A stretch of 64,000 nt of DNA from Planctomycetota bacterium (GCA_024278955.1 JAJRSE010000058.1:41299-105298); one strand, 5' to 3'; positions 33,701 to 43,379 are shown, counted from the first letter of the stretch. Numbers and translations: made by a program. Notes: a model not told the origin generated them from the sequence alone.

Positions 33701-36700
33701 ACAAGGCAATTGCTTCGCCCGACGTTTTTCAAGAATTTCACATCAAACACCGACGCGCCGAAGAAATGGCCGAGCAAATTCTAACGATGCTGGAACTAAA
33801 CCCAAGAACGATTAGTAGTCCGCAAGGGGCACGTTACAACTATCGCGGCATGAAACTATTTGTTTCGATCAAGCCCAAGCGAAATGCTCTCTTAGTCGGG
33901 GCTCGCCAGGAGTTGATTCAAGTCGTCGATCAGATCATCAAGCAATTCGATGTCCCCGAGAGAGCGTCGCCTGCCACGGGCGACGATGTAATGACGTTGG
34001 TCCTGTACAACGTCCCCGGTCAGAACCTAAGTTCCGTGATCAAGATGCTCGGCAAACTAGCAGACTTAGGACCGCTGACGAGGATTGATGTCGGACCAGC
34101 TTCTGAGACGATTTATTCGATTGCAAACCAAGAAGATCACAAAAAAATACGAGCTTTCCTAGAGAAGATCGCCCCGAATCAGATTCCAAGCATCGACCCA
34201 AGTAAGCTTGAAGAGTTGCCTTCCAATGAACTGGCACGGGTTCTTTTTCAGCTTCCTCACTCGGCAAACGCAGCCAATGCGGCGGCACAAGTCCGAGGAG
34301 TTCTTGGCCCTCAGGGGAGAGTGCAATCGCTTGAGCTAAGCAAGCAGATTTTGGTTGTCGATACGATAAACAAGCTGATCGAAGTCCGAAAGATTCTCAA
34401 AGCCGAGGAGCTGGCCCTTGATTCGCAGCAGAAAATTCGCGAATTCTCTCTGAAGCATCGACGCGCCAAAGAAATGGTTGAGCAAGTTTTGACCATGCTC
34501 GGACTCGACCCCGAGACCGTAAGTTCTCCGTACCAACTGCGTAGAGAACTCCAGCAGATGAAAGTCTTTATCACCGCCAACCAGCAGCGTAACAGCCTTG
34601 TTGTCAACGCGGCAGCAGACAAGCTTGCGCTGGTCGAGCGGATCGTAACCCAACTTGATGTGCCTCAAACTCAAACCGAGGGTGCCCTCGAAGATGCGAA
34701 CCGACTTAGCTTAGTGCCTTACGAATTGGAGTTCATAGACGCTATTTCGGCGGAGAAAGCTTTGACCGAAATTGCGGGCCTCAGTCCGCGGGTAAGGCTC
34801 CAAGCGGATTCGGCGAAGCGTACACTTTATGCGTATGCGACGAGAGAAGATCACATGAAGATCGAAGTTTTCCTTCAAAAGACCAAGCCAAAGGGTAAAA
34901 GAATCCACCGCATCGAGCCTGAGATGCTTGAGCAGTATTCCAACGACGACCGCGGACGAGTTCTCTTCCAGCTTCCGCTGCTTGCAGATGTCGAGCAGTC
35001 GGCAAGGCAAATTCGCGGCATCCTTGGGCGAGAGGGTGTTGTCCAAGCGTTGGCTAACAGCAAGCAATTGATGGTCGTCGACAAGGTTGAAGTCTTGCTA
35101 GAAGTTCGCAATGTATTGCGAGCAGAGGAAATGGCGTTAAAATCCCAGAAGAACATTCGAGAGTTTCCTCTCAAACATCGCCGCGCACCCGAGATGGTCG
35201 AAAAAGTCTTAGCCATGTTGGGTGTCAATCCTGAGTTGATTACCAATCCTCGACAGTTGCAACAAGAGTTGCAGCGTCTCAAGCTGTTTATCACAGCCAA
35301 CCATCAACGTAATAGTTTGGTCGTCAATGCGCAGGCCGATAAGATGCAAACGGTCGAACAGATCGTCACCCAACTCGACGTCCCTCAGGATGACGAAACC
35401 GGAGAGGTCGTTGCGAGACAGACCATGGTTCCCTACCGCATTGCCGTAGGAGATGTCGCATCTGTGGCAAAAGTGTTAACCGATATTGGTAATCTGGCCC
35501 CTCGCACTCGTTTGCAAAGCGACCTTAAAAACAAGACTCTCTATGCTTATGCAAGCAAGGCCGATCATCAGAAGATACGCCAGTTCGTCGACGAAATGGA
35601 CCCGAACATTGTTCGCCGCGTCGCAGCCGATGATCTTGAGGAGAATTCTGCACACGAGATTGTGCGAGTAATTTTTCAGCTTCCGCTTTCCAGCGATATC
35701 GGCTCTTCGGCTACGCAAGTCAAAGGGATGCTAGGCGGGGGAGCGCGGGTTCAATCGCTCAAATTGAGCAAGCAGCTGGTGGTCGTCGATACGGTAGCCA
35801 ACCTGATCGACGTACGAGACTTGCTCTACGGCGAGCAGTTAGCTGCCGAGGCACTTGAGATGCCTAGAGTGTTTTCGCTGTCACACCGGCGAGCCGCTTA
35901 TGTGGCCGATCAAGTCATGATTCTGCTGGGCCTTGACCCGAGTGCCCGAAAAACTTCGTCGGAGGTAAATTTTGAAGCTCAGCGAATGCAGATGATGATC
36001 CAGGAGGCAAGCCGGCAGGGACGTGACATCTCGAAAATCGGAGGGCAAAGCGTTTTTATAGCCGTCAATCTTCGCCAAAACAGTCTGCTTGTGAACGCCC
36101 CGGCAGAAAAAATCCCGCTGATCGAGCGAACTATCGAGCAAATCGATGTCCCTGTGCTGGGAAGTGCTCCGGTGGCCATTGGCCCGTTGACCATGGAAAA
36201 GTACCAGATGGTTACGGCCGGATCAGACGGGGTGATTCGCGCATTGGAAGAAATTGGCAACCTTGCTCCGATGACTCAGTTGCAAACCGATGAGACGGGG
36301 AAAATTATCTACGCTTATGCCACCGTGGCAGATCACGAAGTGATCAAGAGAATGATCGACAAACTGGATGGCACAGGCCGGCGGCCCGAAGTACGTTGGC
36401 TTGCCCCGAATCTGCCGGCCGATCAAGTCGCCGGCTCGATTATGTCGTTGGTGGTCGGCCCGAAGAAAAAGAAAAAGAACAATCTCCCCTGGTACTTCTA
36501 CCGTAACAACAACGACGATGAAGAGGACGAGTCGAACGATGGCTTCCGCGTATTGCCCGATGTCGAGAACAATCGACTTCTGCTATGGGCTACCGACGGG
36601 GAGTTGAAAGAGGTCGACGATTTTATTGCAAAGTTAAGCGAACCTGCTGCAGGCCAGTTTAACGATCTCCGCAAAGTGCGAAGACTCGAAGCCCGTGATC

Positions 36701-37839
36701 CCGAAACGACGCGAAAACTCCTAGAACAGCTCCGCTCGTCTTGGCCTGGCAAAAACAAGCTTGAGATCGAAGCTCCCCCGACAAAGGAAAAACCAGAGGA
36801 GAAGCTGGAGGAGCCTACAGAGGACGACAAGCTCACCAGCACGGACAATCGTTTGCTGGATTTCTCCCAGCCAACGTGGCTAGCGCAAGCAGCCGAGGAG
36901 CCCGCGGTAGAAGAGCCGGCCCCGCCGATAAAGATTTCGATCAACGAGCGAGGGGAAATCGTTCTTGCTTCGGACGACACCGTGGCGCTAGATCGGCTTC
37001 AGTCGCTGATCGAACTTCTATCGCCTGTGCAGACCGAGTTCAAATCGTTTCAGCTTCGATATATTCACGTCTCGGATGCGTTGTATAACCTCGAAGACTA
37101 TTTTGAAGACCAGCTAGGCGACCAAGGGAAGGACATTCTCGACTGGTGGGGTAGACGCCAGCAAACCAAACCCGCCCCCAAGCCCATGACGCTAGGCAAG
37201 CGACCGCCACTGCGGTTTGTTGATGACGTGCGAACAAACACGCTGATTGTATCCAACGCGAGCCCAAGCCAGATGGACGTTATCGAGGAGATGATTAAAC
37301 TTTACGACCAGCCACCTAATCCAGACCTTTATTACCAACGCCGGACCGAGGCGATCAAGATTAAGTATTCTCAGGCTTCGGATATCGCAGAGTCACTAAA
37401 AGAAGTCTATCGCGATCTCTTGAGTTCCAAGGACAAAGAGTTCCGCACGAAAGATGGTAAACAGGCGGGCGGACCTTCGCGCGAAAGTTCCTATATTTTT
37501 GGCAACGCCCGTCGTACCGTTCATGGCAGCGAAGGGCCTGTTCTTGTCAGGTTCAGCGGGGCCCTCTCCATTGGAGTCGATAACGTTTCAAACTCCGTCG
37601 TGATTTCTGCTCGCGAGGAAGTGCTGGAGGAAATCAAGAATACCATTACCGTGCTCGACAAGGCGGCAAAGACGGCTACCGTCGTCCGCATTCATTCAGC
37701 CAGCGGAGTGCTCGATGCGGCGGGACTGCAACGGGTGATTGCCGAAGCCCTCAGCGAACCCTGGGTGGGTGGCCAGCCAGCAACGGGGTCTTCGGGCAAG
37801 AAGAGCCGCGGAAAACGTTTGAAATCAAGGGGGAAATAG
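30748..37839 (+). CDS. Giant exported protein of tandem secretin-N/NolW-like repeats
   Basis: The protein is 2363 residues from the ATG at 30748. A long N-region then hydrophobic stretch (LASLAILFAALQQAPALFA) is a likely signal peptide, followed by an Ala/Glu/Pro-rich linker to about residue 85. Seven repeats of about 235-258 residues follow, starting near 31331, 32104, 32809, 33517, 34228, 34945 and 35656, with a decayed eighth near 36391. Each has a VRFQLP strand, a QSLExSKQLIVVDTV strand, an LKHRRAxEMVEQVLxMLGL segment, TANxQRNSLVVNA, and a YAYAxxxDHxKIRxF segment. These are the alpha/beta ring-building units of secretin N domains. The C-terminus is Lys/Arg/Ser-rich and has no secretin beta-barrel. 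The likely role is a periplasmic scaffold or ring; this is inference. Confidence 0.82.
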   Translation: MNQNRLCLLEADVFSPPFFRSLRGALASLAILFAALQQAPALFAQEPAAPAAEAPAEETEKKPEAEDEPATTETPPADAVNPEKALNREKVVADEEGRIQFNYAGQPWSQVLQDYADAASFSLDWQELPTDTLNLTTQRTYSLAEARDLLNRHLLARGFTMLTEGEVLSVVKVDKLDPSLIPRATAANLKDYAAHDFMRITFDLPPVMDPAKAAEDAKLLLSPNAKVTPLLASRRLLVIDAVANLREVSNLLSAEREEDRVTATPREYVLKYRRADYVAEQVLVVLGLDPNVIKTPDELKLETQRIQMQMKLIEKAKDVSKMIKNDGPKVHVAVNRRRNSILVNAPADLMGIVERTVKQLDVPDVAGEEGEAALSLKQYQLVVADPSEIIKALQDIVRLNPRSRLQGDSGKKSLLATATEADHGKILEIIAKLDVTMPDTVEVEKLGEQDPHDFVRVRFQLPFGMNPSSVARKVQPLLSGNSKVLSLPTSRRLMIVDTVENLLEVRELIDTEVAAFASKDSLREFVMQHRRADEVAAQVLTMLGLSPAGLSNSRGARFDYQGINLYVSVNKKSNSFRVSSSPELLELIEQTVKRFDIAETVAGAEGEPAQTIVLYRVVGQNIPSLITMLRDLGDVGPLARLQTGPARDTLYAIASAEDHEKISLFLKTIAPRTIKMVEPESLESLPPQELVRVRFQMPLTALVSTTAAQLRRMTTPRGIVQSFESSKQLIVLDTAENLINIREVLKTETAALKNQSVIKEFPLEHRSASEMVEQVLAMVGLDPATVRSPYQLRVELKAMKFFITANQQRNSLIVNTSPDKLELVEKIIAQLDVPQTGPQQGDADRLSMVPYKVTGQNVTVVAKTLKEIGNLSPRTRLQADPLSQTLYAYADQTGHEIIRQFLDKIDPHSVRRVDAGELETYPAQQRVRVRFQLPLTADVRKTATQIRGVLGIKGRVQSLEASKQLIVDDTVSNLIEVRDLLLAENKAIASPDVFQEFHIKHRRAEEMAEQILTMLELNPRTISSPQGARYNYRGMKLFVSIKPKRNALLVGARQELIQVVDQIIKQFDVPERASPATGDDVMTLVLYNVPGQNLSSVIKMLGKLADLGPLTRIDVGPASETIYSIANQEDHKKIRAFLEKIAPNQIPSIDPSKLEELPSNELARVLFQLPHSANAANAAAQVRGVLGPQGRVQSLELSKQILVVDTINKLIEVRKILKAEELALDSQQKIREFSLKHRRAKEMVEQVLTMLGLDPETVSSPYQLRRELQQMKVFITANQQRNSLVVNAAADKLALVERIVTQLDVPQTQTEGALEDANRLSLVPYELEFIDAISAEKALTEIAGLSPRVRLQADSAKRTLYAYATREDHMKIEVFLQKTKPKGKRIHRIEPEMLEQYSNDDRGRVLFQLPLLADVEQSARQIRGILGREGVVQALANSKQLMVVDKVEVLLEVRNVLRAEEMALKSQKNIREFPLKHRRAPEMVEKVLAMLGVNPELITNPRQLQQELQRLKLFITANHQRNSLVVNAQADKMQTVEQIVTQLDVPQDDETGEVVARQTMVPYRIAVGDVASVAKVLTDIGNLAPRTRLQSDLKNKTLYAYASKADHQKIRQFVDEMDPNIVRRVAADDLEENSAHEIVRVIFQLPLSSDIGSSATQVKGMLGGGARVQSLKLSKQLVVVDTVANLIDVRDLLYGEQLAAEALEMPRVFSLSHRRAAYVADQVMILLGLDPSARKTSSEVNFEAQRMQMMIQEASRQGRDISKIGGQSVFIAVNLRQNSLLVNAPAEKIPLIERTIEQIDVPVLGSAPVAIGPLTMEKYQMVTAGSDGVIRALEEIGNLAPMTQLQTDETGKIIYAYATVADHEVIKRMIDKLDGTGRRPEVRWLAPNLPADQVAGSIMSLVVGPKKKKKNNLPWYFYRNNNDDEEDESNDGFRVLPDVENNRLLLWATDGELKEVDDFIAKLSEPAAGQFNDLRKVRRLEARDPETTRKLLEQLRSSWPGKNKLEIEAPPTKEKPEEKLEEPTEDDKLTSTDNRLLDFSQPTWLAQAAEEPAVEEPAPPIKISINERGEIVLASDDTVALDRLQSLIELLSPVQTEFKSFQLRYIHVSDALYNLEDYFEDQLGDQGKDILDWWGRRQQTKPAPKPMTLGKRPPLRFVDDVRTNTLIVSNASPSQMDVIEEMIKLYDQPPNPDLYYQRRTEAIKIKYSQASDIAESLKEVYRDLLSSKDKEFRTKDGKQAGGPSRESSYIFGNARRTVHGSEGPVLVRFSGALSIGVDNVSNSVVISAREEVLEEIKNTITVLDKAAKTATVVRIHSASGVLDAAGLQRVIAEALSEPWVGGQPATGSSGKKSRGKRLKSRGK

Positions 37840-37906
37840 GACAGCAGTTCGTTTGCATGGCGACTAGCGCTGAGCCGCAAGCGGTTACCGTAGGGTGAAC
37901 ACAACT

Positions 37907-39478
37907 TCAATCGGCCGCGACAACCAGGGCCAACGCGCGGTCGATGCGTGCCAAGCTGTGCTCACGTCCGAGAATTGCTAGCGTCTCGAAAACCCCGAAC
38001 CCTACTGCCTTTCCGGTGACTGCTACTCGAACGGCGTTCACAATTAGGCCGATCTTAATTTCCTCGACTTCGACAAAAGACTTCAAAGCCGTTTCAAGAG
38101 CCTCGGCATCGAAGGTGCTTAAAGGGGCGAGGGTCTCGCGAAAAAGTTTTAGGACAAGATGCGCATCTCCTTTGATGAGTCGCTTGCTAAAAGCTTTTTC
38201 GTCGTAAACAAGCTCGTCGTCAGCCGTGTAGAAGTCGGCGTAGTCGAGAATATCGCCAGCCATTTTGATGCGATCGCCGGCGGCTTCGACAATCGCAGTG
38301 AGCTTCGGGGCGGTGTCGCAAGCAGGAGGATTGGCCACCAGCCCCGCGCTTTGTAGGAACGGAAGCACCTGGGCAACCTTCTGCTTGACGGGCAGTTGCT
38401 GCATGGCACGGTCTTGAAAAGCTAACAATTTCTTCGGGTCGAAGCTCGCTGGGGAGTGGTTCACTCGTTCTAGCGAAAAATGCTTGATCATTGCGTCGCG
38501 GCTAAATTCTTCAGTCTGATCGTCGAGCGACCAGCCTAAGAGTAGCAAGTAGTTGATCAATGCGTCGGGCAAGAAACCGATTTGCTCGTAGAAATCGACA
38601 ATCACTGGATTAAACGTCTCGGCTTCGGTTTGCAGTTTGGCACGTTCTGCAATGCTTTCGCCATGTTGCTTGAGCTGGGCGAAGTCGCGGTTTTTCAGAT
38701 ACTTTTCTAGCTTCCGCTTGCTCAGTTTGTTTTTACTGCCGGGTTCGGCGACGTAGGGTAAGTGAGCGAATTCGGGAAGGGCATAGCCGAGGGCTTGCGC
38801 GATAAAAACCTGACGTGGTGTGTTCGAGAGATGTTCTTCGGCTCGGATTACATGCGAGATCTCCAAGTCGTGGTCGTCGACCACCGTCGCCAAATGGTAG
38901 AGGCAAGAACCGTCGGCCCGCTGGACGACGTGATCTTGTTCGCGGGCCCACTGGAAGCGAACTTCGCCGCGGACAAGGTCGTTGATTAGCAGCTCGCCTT
39001 CGCGAGGCATTTTCAAGCGGACGACTGACGCCCGCCCCTCGGCTTTGAAGGCGTCTGCTTGTGCGTCGGTTTCGGCCATCCATCGGCGGCTGTACGTAAA
39101 CTGCTCGCCAGCCTGTTGGGCTTGTTCACGCTCGGCTTGAATTTCTTCGGTCGTTGCGAAGTCGCGATAGGCGGACCCTCCGGCAAGCAACGCAGTTGCG
39201 GCAGCCTCATATTTATCGGCACGTTGCGATTGATAGTACGGGCCATGAGGGCCGCCGACTTCGGGGCCTTCGTCCCAGTCGAGCCCAAGCCAGCGGAACC
39301 CGTTAAGGATTGGCTCGAGCGCGGCCTCGACGTTGCGCTGTTCGTCGGTGTCGTCAACTCGCAGGAGAAACTGACCGCCATGTTTACGGGCGAAAAGCCA
39401 ATTGAACAAGGCCGTACGGACGCCGCCGATGTGAAGAAAACCAGTCGGACTAGGAGCAAAACGAGTGCGGACAGACAT
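37907..39478 (-). CDS. gltX: Glutamyl-tRNA synthetase
   Basis: This is a 523-residue class I synthetase. [21 protein letters not shown] carries the HIGH-type motif (HIGG, residues 16-19), [12 protein letters not shown] is the Glu-specific motif, and [11 protein letters not shown] is the KMSKS-type loop. The C-terminal half is the alpha-helical anticodon-binding cage. It charges tRNA-Glu and, in many bacteria, tRNA-Gln. The gene is on the minus strand, with a perfect 18-base inverted repeat just upstream of its start. Confidence 0.96.
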   Translation of the reverse strand: MSVRTRFAPSPTGFLHIGGVRTALFNWLFARKHGGQFLLRVDDTDEQRNVEAALEPILNGFRWLGLDWDEGPEVGGPHGPYYQSQRADKYEAAATALLAGGSAYRDFATTEEIQAEREQAQQAGEQFTYSRRWMAETDAQADAFKAEGRASVVRLKMPREGELLINDLVRGEVRFQWAREQDHVVQRADGSCLYHLATVVDDHDLEISHVIRAEEHLSNTPRQVFIAQALGYALPEFAHLPYVAEPGSKNKLSKRKLEKYLKNRDFAQLKQHGESIAERAKLQTEAETFNPVIVDFYEQIGFLPDALINYLLLLGWSLDDQTEEFSRDAMIKHFSLERVNHSPASFDPKKLLAFQDRAMQQLPVKQKVAQVLPFLQSAGLVANPPACDTAPKLTAIVEAAGDRIKMAGDILDYADFYTADDELVYDEKAFSKRLIKGDAHLVLKLFRETLAPLSTFDAEALETALKSFVEVEEIKIGLIVNAVRVAVTGKAVGFGVFETLAILGREHSLARIDRALALVVAAD

Positions 39479-39489
39479 GAAGGAATGTG

Positions 39490-39591
39490 AGATGTTTGAT
39501 GTGGGATTGCTGAGGTAAGAGCGTTGATGTTATTGGCTATTGTCCCTGCAAGGAACCCCTGCTGCGTCAAACATCCCACATCAAACATCTC
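39490..39591. repeat. Perfect 18-bp inverted repeat upstream of gltX
   Basis: GAGATGTTTGATGTGGGA (39490-39507) and TCCCACATCAAACATCTC (39574-39591) are exact reverse complements, 66 bases apart, filling the gap between gltX and the next minus-strand gene. The 12-mer GAGATGTTTGAT also occurs at 2946-2957. The layout looks like a small non-autonomous palindromic element. If transcribed it would form a strong stem at the gltX leader. Confidence 0.75.
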
Positions 39592-39598
39592 AGGTAAC

Positions 39599-40681
39599 CT
39601 ACGCTGCCCGATTGCGATTCTTTTGCTTTCGGAGACGTTTTTTCTCGGCTTTGCTTAGGCGTCGAGTGTTGTGGGAGTCGTCTTCCGGTTCCATTTCACT
39701 GCCATCGACCCAGGAGGAGTCGTCCGGCGAAATTTTTGCGGCAACGGGAAGAATCTCGACCGCAGTTTCAGCTTCGGTCGGTACGGCCTCGGTAGCCGTC
39801 TCTTGCGGAATCGAGGTCGAGTCGATCTCAGAGGATTCCGGAACTACCGCGTGCTCAATCAGTCCTTGGACGTCGAGAGTTATGTAGCGTGCGTATAGGA
39901 GCGAGCCTACGAGCAAAAGCAAATTGCCAGCCAAAGGTAGCGTCCGGCCCAACGTCTCGGGTGAGGCGGCAGCCCACTCGGGCGACCAGCCTGCCGAGTT
40001 GACTCCTGCTGCGACAAAGCAGATTGATGCCAGCGCGTAGAAGCTCATCGCTCCTCGGCATTCGGTGGTATCGAAAATCAGTCTCAGAAGTAGCCCTCCG
40101 CCGAATAAAAGTGCGGCAGCAAGCCAAAACCCAGCGTTACCTGGCAGGACGCTCCAACCAGTGAATGAGCCAAGCACAAGGGCAACCACCGTGTGGCCGC
40201 CAACCACGGTATTCAGGCTTAGAGCAACCGCAGCCCAGCCCGCCGTTTTCCAAATGCGATAGCGACCTCGAATATCGTCGACCCGATGTCGACGAAGCAG
40301 AAAGATCAGCCGAGTATAACCGGCCACTAGTAGCAGCGTGGCCGCCGAGGTCCAGGCGACGAGCCGGTTTGCAAACACGGTCGTAATTTCTTCAGCCGAG
40401 ATAGCAGGCAGCAGCTTGCTCAAGCTTTCGGAGTGGTACGATGCTAGCTCAGCCACGGCTCCGACCGAAATTCCAACTCCTAGGATGAGCGCTATAACTC
40501 GGAATCTGCGCGGCACCAAATCGGTGACCTGCGGATGATTCTCGATATTCGCACCAACCCCATAGCGGGGTGTATCGCCAGGGACACAAGCCAGGTCCTG
40601 TCTGGGGAGCGTGCCGGCGGTAAGAACTTCTTCATTCAAGACGCGTCGACGGCGTCCAATTCGAGCAGTGTGGTTTGCCAT
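39599..40681 (-). CDS. Multi-pass membrane protein, unknown function
   Basis: The protein is 360 residues from the ATG at 40681 (GAAAGAAAC ahead); upstream in-frame starts at 40720 and beyond look weaker. After a cytoplasmic N-terminus of about 60 residues come six or seven hydrophobic helices (VIALILGVGISVGAVAEL, AATLLLVAGYTRLIFLL, ALLFGGGLLLRLIF, NLLLLVGSLLYARYI). The C-terminal 90 residues are acidic and Thr/Glu-rich, ending in a very basic patch (KAEKKRLRKQKNRNRAA) near the terminus. I do not recognise it. It is divergent from the HD-GGDEF gene. Confidence 0.68.
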   Translation of the reverse strand: MANHTARIGRRRRVLNEEVLTAGTLPRQDLACVPGDTPRYGVGANIENHPQVTDLVPRRFRVIALILGVGISVGAVAELASYHSESLSKLLPAISAEEITTVFANRLVAWTSAATLLLVAGYTRLIFLLRRHRVDDIRGRYRIWKTAGWAAVALSLNTVVGGHTVVALVLGSFTGWSVLPGNAGFWLAAALLFGGGLLLRLIFDTTECRGAMSFYALASICFVAAGVNSAGWSPEWAAASPETLGRTLPLAGNLLLLVGSLLYARYITLDVQGLIEHAVVPESSEIDSTSIPQETATEAVPTEAETAVEILPVAAKISPDDSSWVDGSEMEPEDDSHNTRRLSKAEKKRLRKQKNRNRAA

Positions 40682-41025
40682 GTTTCTTTCAATATGCAGA
40701 GCGTTCGTCAACTTCCTCATAATCGAAATCGGCACTTCGATCTCTCCAGCCCATCCAGGCCAGATATCGTAAGGGTTGTTCTGGCTGGGCAAGCTGTGTT
40801 GCCTGGGCTGGAAGAGCTAACGATTAGGTCGATTTCAGCGATTGCGGGACGCTTGCTTAGCACAATCCCTAGGACGCCTTGGCTCTGGCATCCAGTCCGC
40901 TTCAAAATCTAAGAGTTGTTAAAGCACGAGCACACCGTGTGACCTACGATTTAAGAGGAAAACGTGGTTTTTCCATTCTCGATCGCAGGCCCTGAACTGG
41001 TTCTTTTGATAGCGATAGCGTTTCG
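40682..41025. other. 344-base divergent intergenic region
   Basis: This lies between the membrane protein gene and the HD-PAS-GGDEF gene. The only pattern I see is a short palindrome, CACACCGTGTG (about 40931-40941), 85 bases before the plus-strand start, which could be an operator. No consensus promoter or gene is evident. Confidence 0.35.
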
Positions 41026-43329
41026 ATGGCAGACAACACCTCCCAGCAATCCGAAATCCAACTGTCAGGCAACGAAGGCCCTGAGAGCGACCTTGCTTAC
41101 AAGAAGTCGTCGCGGCAAGTCGACACCGAGAATCGGGTGGCCGAGATTAGCTCGCTGTTGCGTTCGCTCGAAGATGCTGCGAGCGAGAGTGGGCTCGTCT
41201 CGCGAACAGAAACGCAAACTTCCACCGATGACGTTCAGCACGAGAATCAACTCGTCCAAGTTCGTCTTGGAATCGCCAGCAGTCTTTTTACTGCCCTGAG
41301 GCACAAACACCCTCAGACCGCATCTCATTGCCTAAGGGTTGCCTTGGGGTGCAGTTCCTGGGCCTTGCATGTGAACCTCGACGAAGAGACACGAGATGCC
41401 GTCGAGCTAGCAGGGTTGATGCACGACCTCGGAAAAATTGGCGTACCCGACAGTATTCTCCTGAAACCTAGCCGGCTCACACAAGAAGAGAAAGCAATCG
41501 TTGCCCAGCAGCATGCCATAGGGCTGGATATTTTGAACCAGTGCTGCGGGAGCAAACGTGTGCTAGAGGCGGTGCAGTACGCGAGCGTTCACTACAACGG
41601 CCTCGGCAGCAGCCTGCCGACCAAAGGTGAGCAGATCCCGCTTGAAGCTAGGATGATCGCAATTGTCGACGCCTTCGACTCCTTAACCACCGACCATGTT
41701 TACCGGCGTGCCAGCTCGCGAGAACGCGCATTCAGCGATCTCTTTGAAGGTGCCGGCCAACAATTCGACCCTGTGCTGGTGAAGCAATTTGTCGAAATGA
41801 TCTCGCAACACCAGGACGCCCTGACCCGACAAGTTGCTGGGCGATGGCTGGGGGGACTTACTCGCCAAGCAACAAAGCTTCCTTGGCAAGAAACAGCCGC
41901 GATCGATTCTTCGGCGCCACTTGTGCCATCAGCCGTCTGTTTTTCGCAGCCGCGATCGTTATTTGAACAAAAACTCATCGACGCAATGCACGATGGCGTG
42001 GTCTTTGTCGACTCGCAGGCCAAAGTTTGCTTGTGGAGTAAAGGTGCCGAGCGAATGACCGGCGTAAGCAGCGAGGCAATGACGGGGCGGGTATTCGCTC
42101 CGAGTTTGCTCGAAATGTGCAATCACGCTGACCGTCGTCTAGCAGACGAATCGTGCCCTGTAGCCAAGTCGCTTTTGACGAACAGCCAGCTGAGGCAACG
42201 CTTACTCATTATGGGACGGCAGGGTAAACACGTAGCCATCAACCTACATGTCATTCCTGTCCAAGCAAAAGATGGAACCGTCCAAGGCGCAACCCTGCTC
42301 TTGCACGATGCCCAACCCGAGGCATCGCTCGAAGAAAAATGCGATGCTCTTTATGCGGAAGTCACCAAAGATCCTATGACCAAAGTGGCCAATCGGGGTG
42401 AGTTCGACCGAATGCAGGCCTTATTCATAGAGGCTCACAATCAAGCAAAACAGCCCTGTAGCTTGATCATGGTGGATATCGACCACTTCAAAAAAATCAA
42501 TGACACCTACGGACACCAGGCCGGCGACGAGGCCATTATTTCGATGGCCAACATGCTTTCTTCGATGTGCCGCTCGGGAGACCTGGTTGCTCGCTACGGT
42601 GGCGAAGAATTCACGGTTCTCTGCGCCGACTGCACCAATGCCGACGCGGTACGTAGGGCCGAACAGATTCGGAAGCAGATCTCAGAGACTCCCCATGCCT
42701 GTTTGGGGAATAAACGAATTACCGCAAGTTTTGGCGTAACTGAATTGCAATCCGGCGATACCGCGGAATCGATGCTTCGTCGTTCGGATAGAGCTTTGTT
42801 GATGGCAAAAGAGCAAGGGCGTAACCAAGTTGTTCAATTGGGGAATGGTATGGAACAAAAAAAGGTCAAGAAAAAGTGGTGGCATTTCCGGAAACAATCT
42901 TTCAAGCCAGCCGTCCAAGCAACCCTAACCACCCTGGTGCCGATCGACATCGCGATCGAAAAGCTACGAGGCTTTGTCTCTGACAACAAGGCGAAGATTA
43001 TTCGCACCGATGAAAATTCGGTCCTACTGGAAGTCTCGAGCGAGACAGTCTCGTACGATCGCCGCAAGGGCGAACGGCATGTCCCGTTTCGTGTCGAGCT
43101 TCAATTCCATGAAGATCGCGTAGAAGGATCGAATAATCTTGGTTTCGCCTCGGGCGAGTACGTGCAGACAAGGGTTGAACTTTCGATTCGTCCAAAGCGT
43201 GCAAAGCGGGGCAGGAAATCAGATCATGCCGAGCGAGCACGCTTGATTTTTCAAAGCATCAAGGCCTATCTCATGGCGAAGGACCGCGAAGAAGTGCAAG
43301 CCGAGTTAGCGACAGCCGTTGAAAGCTAG
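41026..43329 (+). CDS. HD-GYP-like / PAS / GGDEF signalling protein with unknown C-terminal domain
   Basis: This is a 767-residue soluble protein. Residues about 80-260 form an HD domain with H133-D134 in LMHDLGKIGVPDSIL, but the GYP-loop position reads HYNGLGSSLP (about 189), so classical c-di-GMP phosphodiesterase activity is doubtful. Residues about 310-430 form a PAS-like sensor (AMHDGVVFVDSQAKVCLWSKGAERM). Residues about 450-600 form a GGDEF domain with intact RYGGEEF (about 525) and an RSGD inhibitory site just before it, so it should make c-di-GMP and be feedback-inhibited. After a basic linker, about 130 residues form a separate domain of unknown type that could be an output module. 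A small gene follows after 50 bases. Confidence 0.88.
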   Translation: MADNTSQQSEIQLSGNEGPESDLAYKKSSRQVDTENRVAEISSLLRSLEDAASESGLVSRTETQTSTDDVQHENQLVQVRLGIASSLFTALRHKHPQTASHCLRVALGCSSWALHVNLDEETRDAVELAGLMHDLGKIGVPDSILLKPSRLTQEEKAIVAQQHAIGLDILNQCCGSKRVLEAVQYASVHYNGLGSSLPTKGEQIPLEARMIAIVDAFDSLTTDHVYRRASSRERAFSDLFEGAGQQFDPVLVKQFVEMISQHQDALTRQVAGRWLGGLTRQATKLPWQETAAIDSSAPLVPSAVCFSQPRSLFEQKLIDAMHDGVVFVDSQAKVCLWSKGAERMTGVSSEAMTGRVFAPSLLEMCNHADRRLADESCPVAKSLLTNSQLRQRLLIMGRQGKHVAINLHVIPVQAKDGTVQGATLLLHDAQPEASLEEKCDALYAEVTKDPMTKVANRGEFDRMQALFIEAHNQAKQPCSLIMVDIDHFKKINDTYGHQAGDEAIISMANMLSSMCRSGDLVARYGGEEFTVLCADCTNADAVRRAEQIRKQISETPHACLGNKRITASFGVTELQSGDTAESMLRRSDRALLMAKEQGRNQVVQLGNGMEQKKVKKKWWHFRKQSFKPAVQATLTTLVPIDIAIEKLRGFVSDNKAKIIRTDENSVLLEVSSETVSYDRRKGERHVPFRVELQFHEDRVEGSNNLGFASGEYVQTRVELSIRPKRAKRGRKSDHAERARLIFQSIKAYLMAKDREEVQAELATAVES

Positions 43330-43379
43330 GCCGCCGCTTCACCCAGTCAAAATTCCACACGTTTCGAGGAGACAGACCA

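Noticed and set aside
30748..37839. Giant repeat protein as a complete outer-membrane secretin
   Set aside because: The C-terminal 400 residues lack the glycine- and aromatic-rich secretin barrel and end in a basic Ser/Gly/Lys tail.
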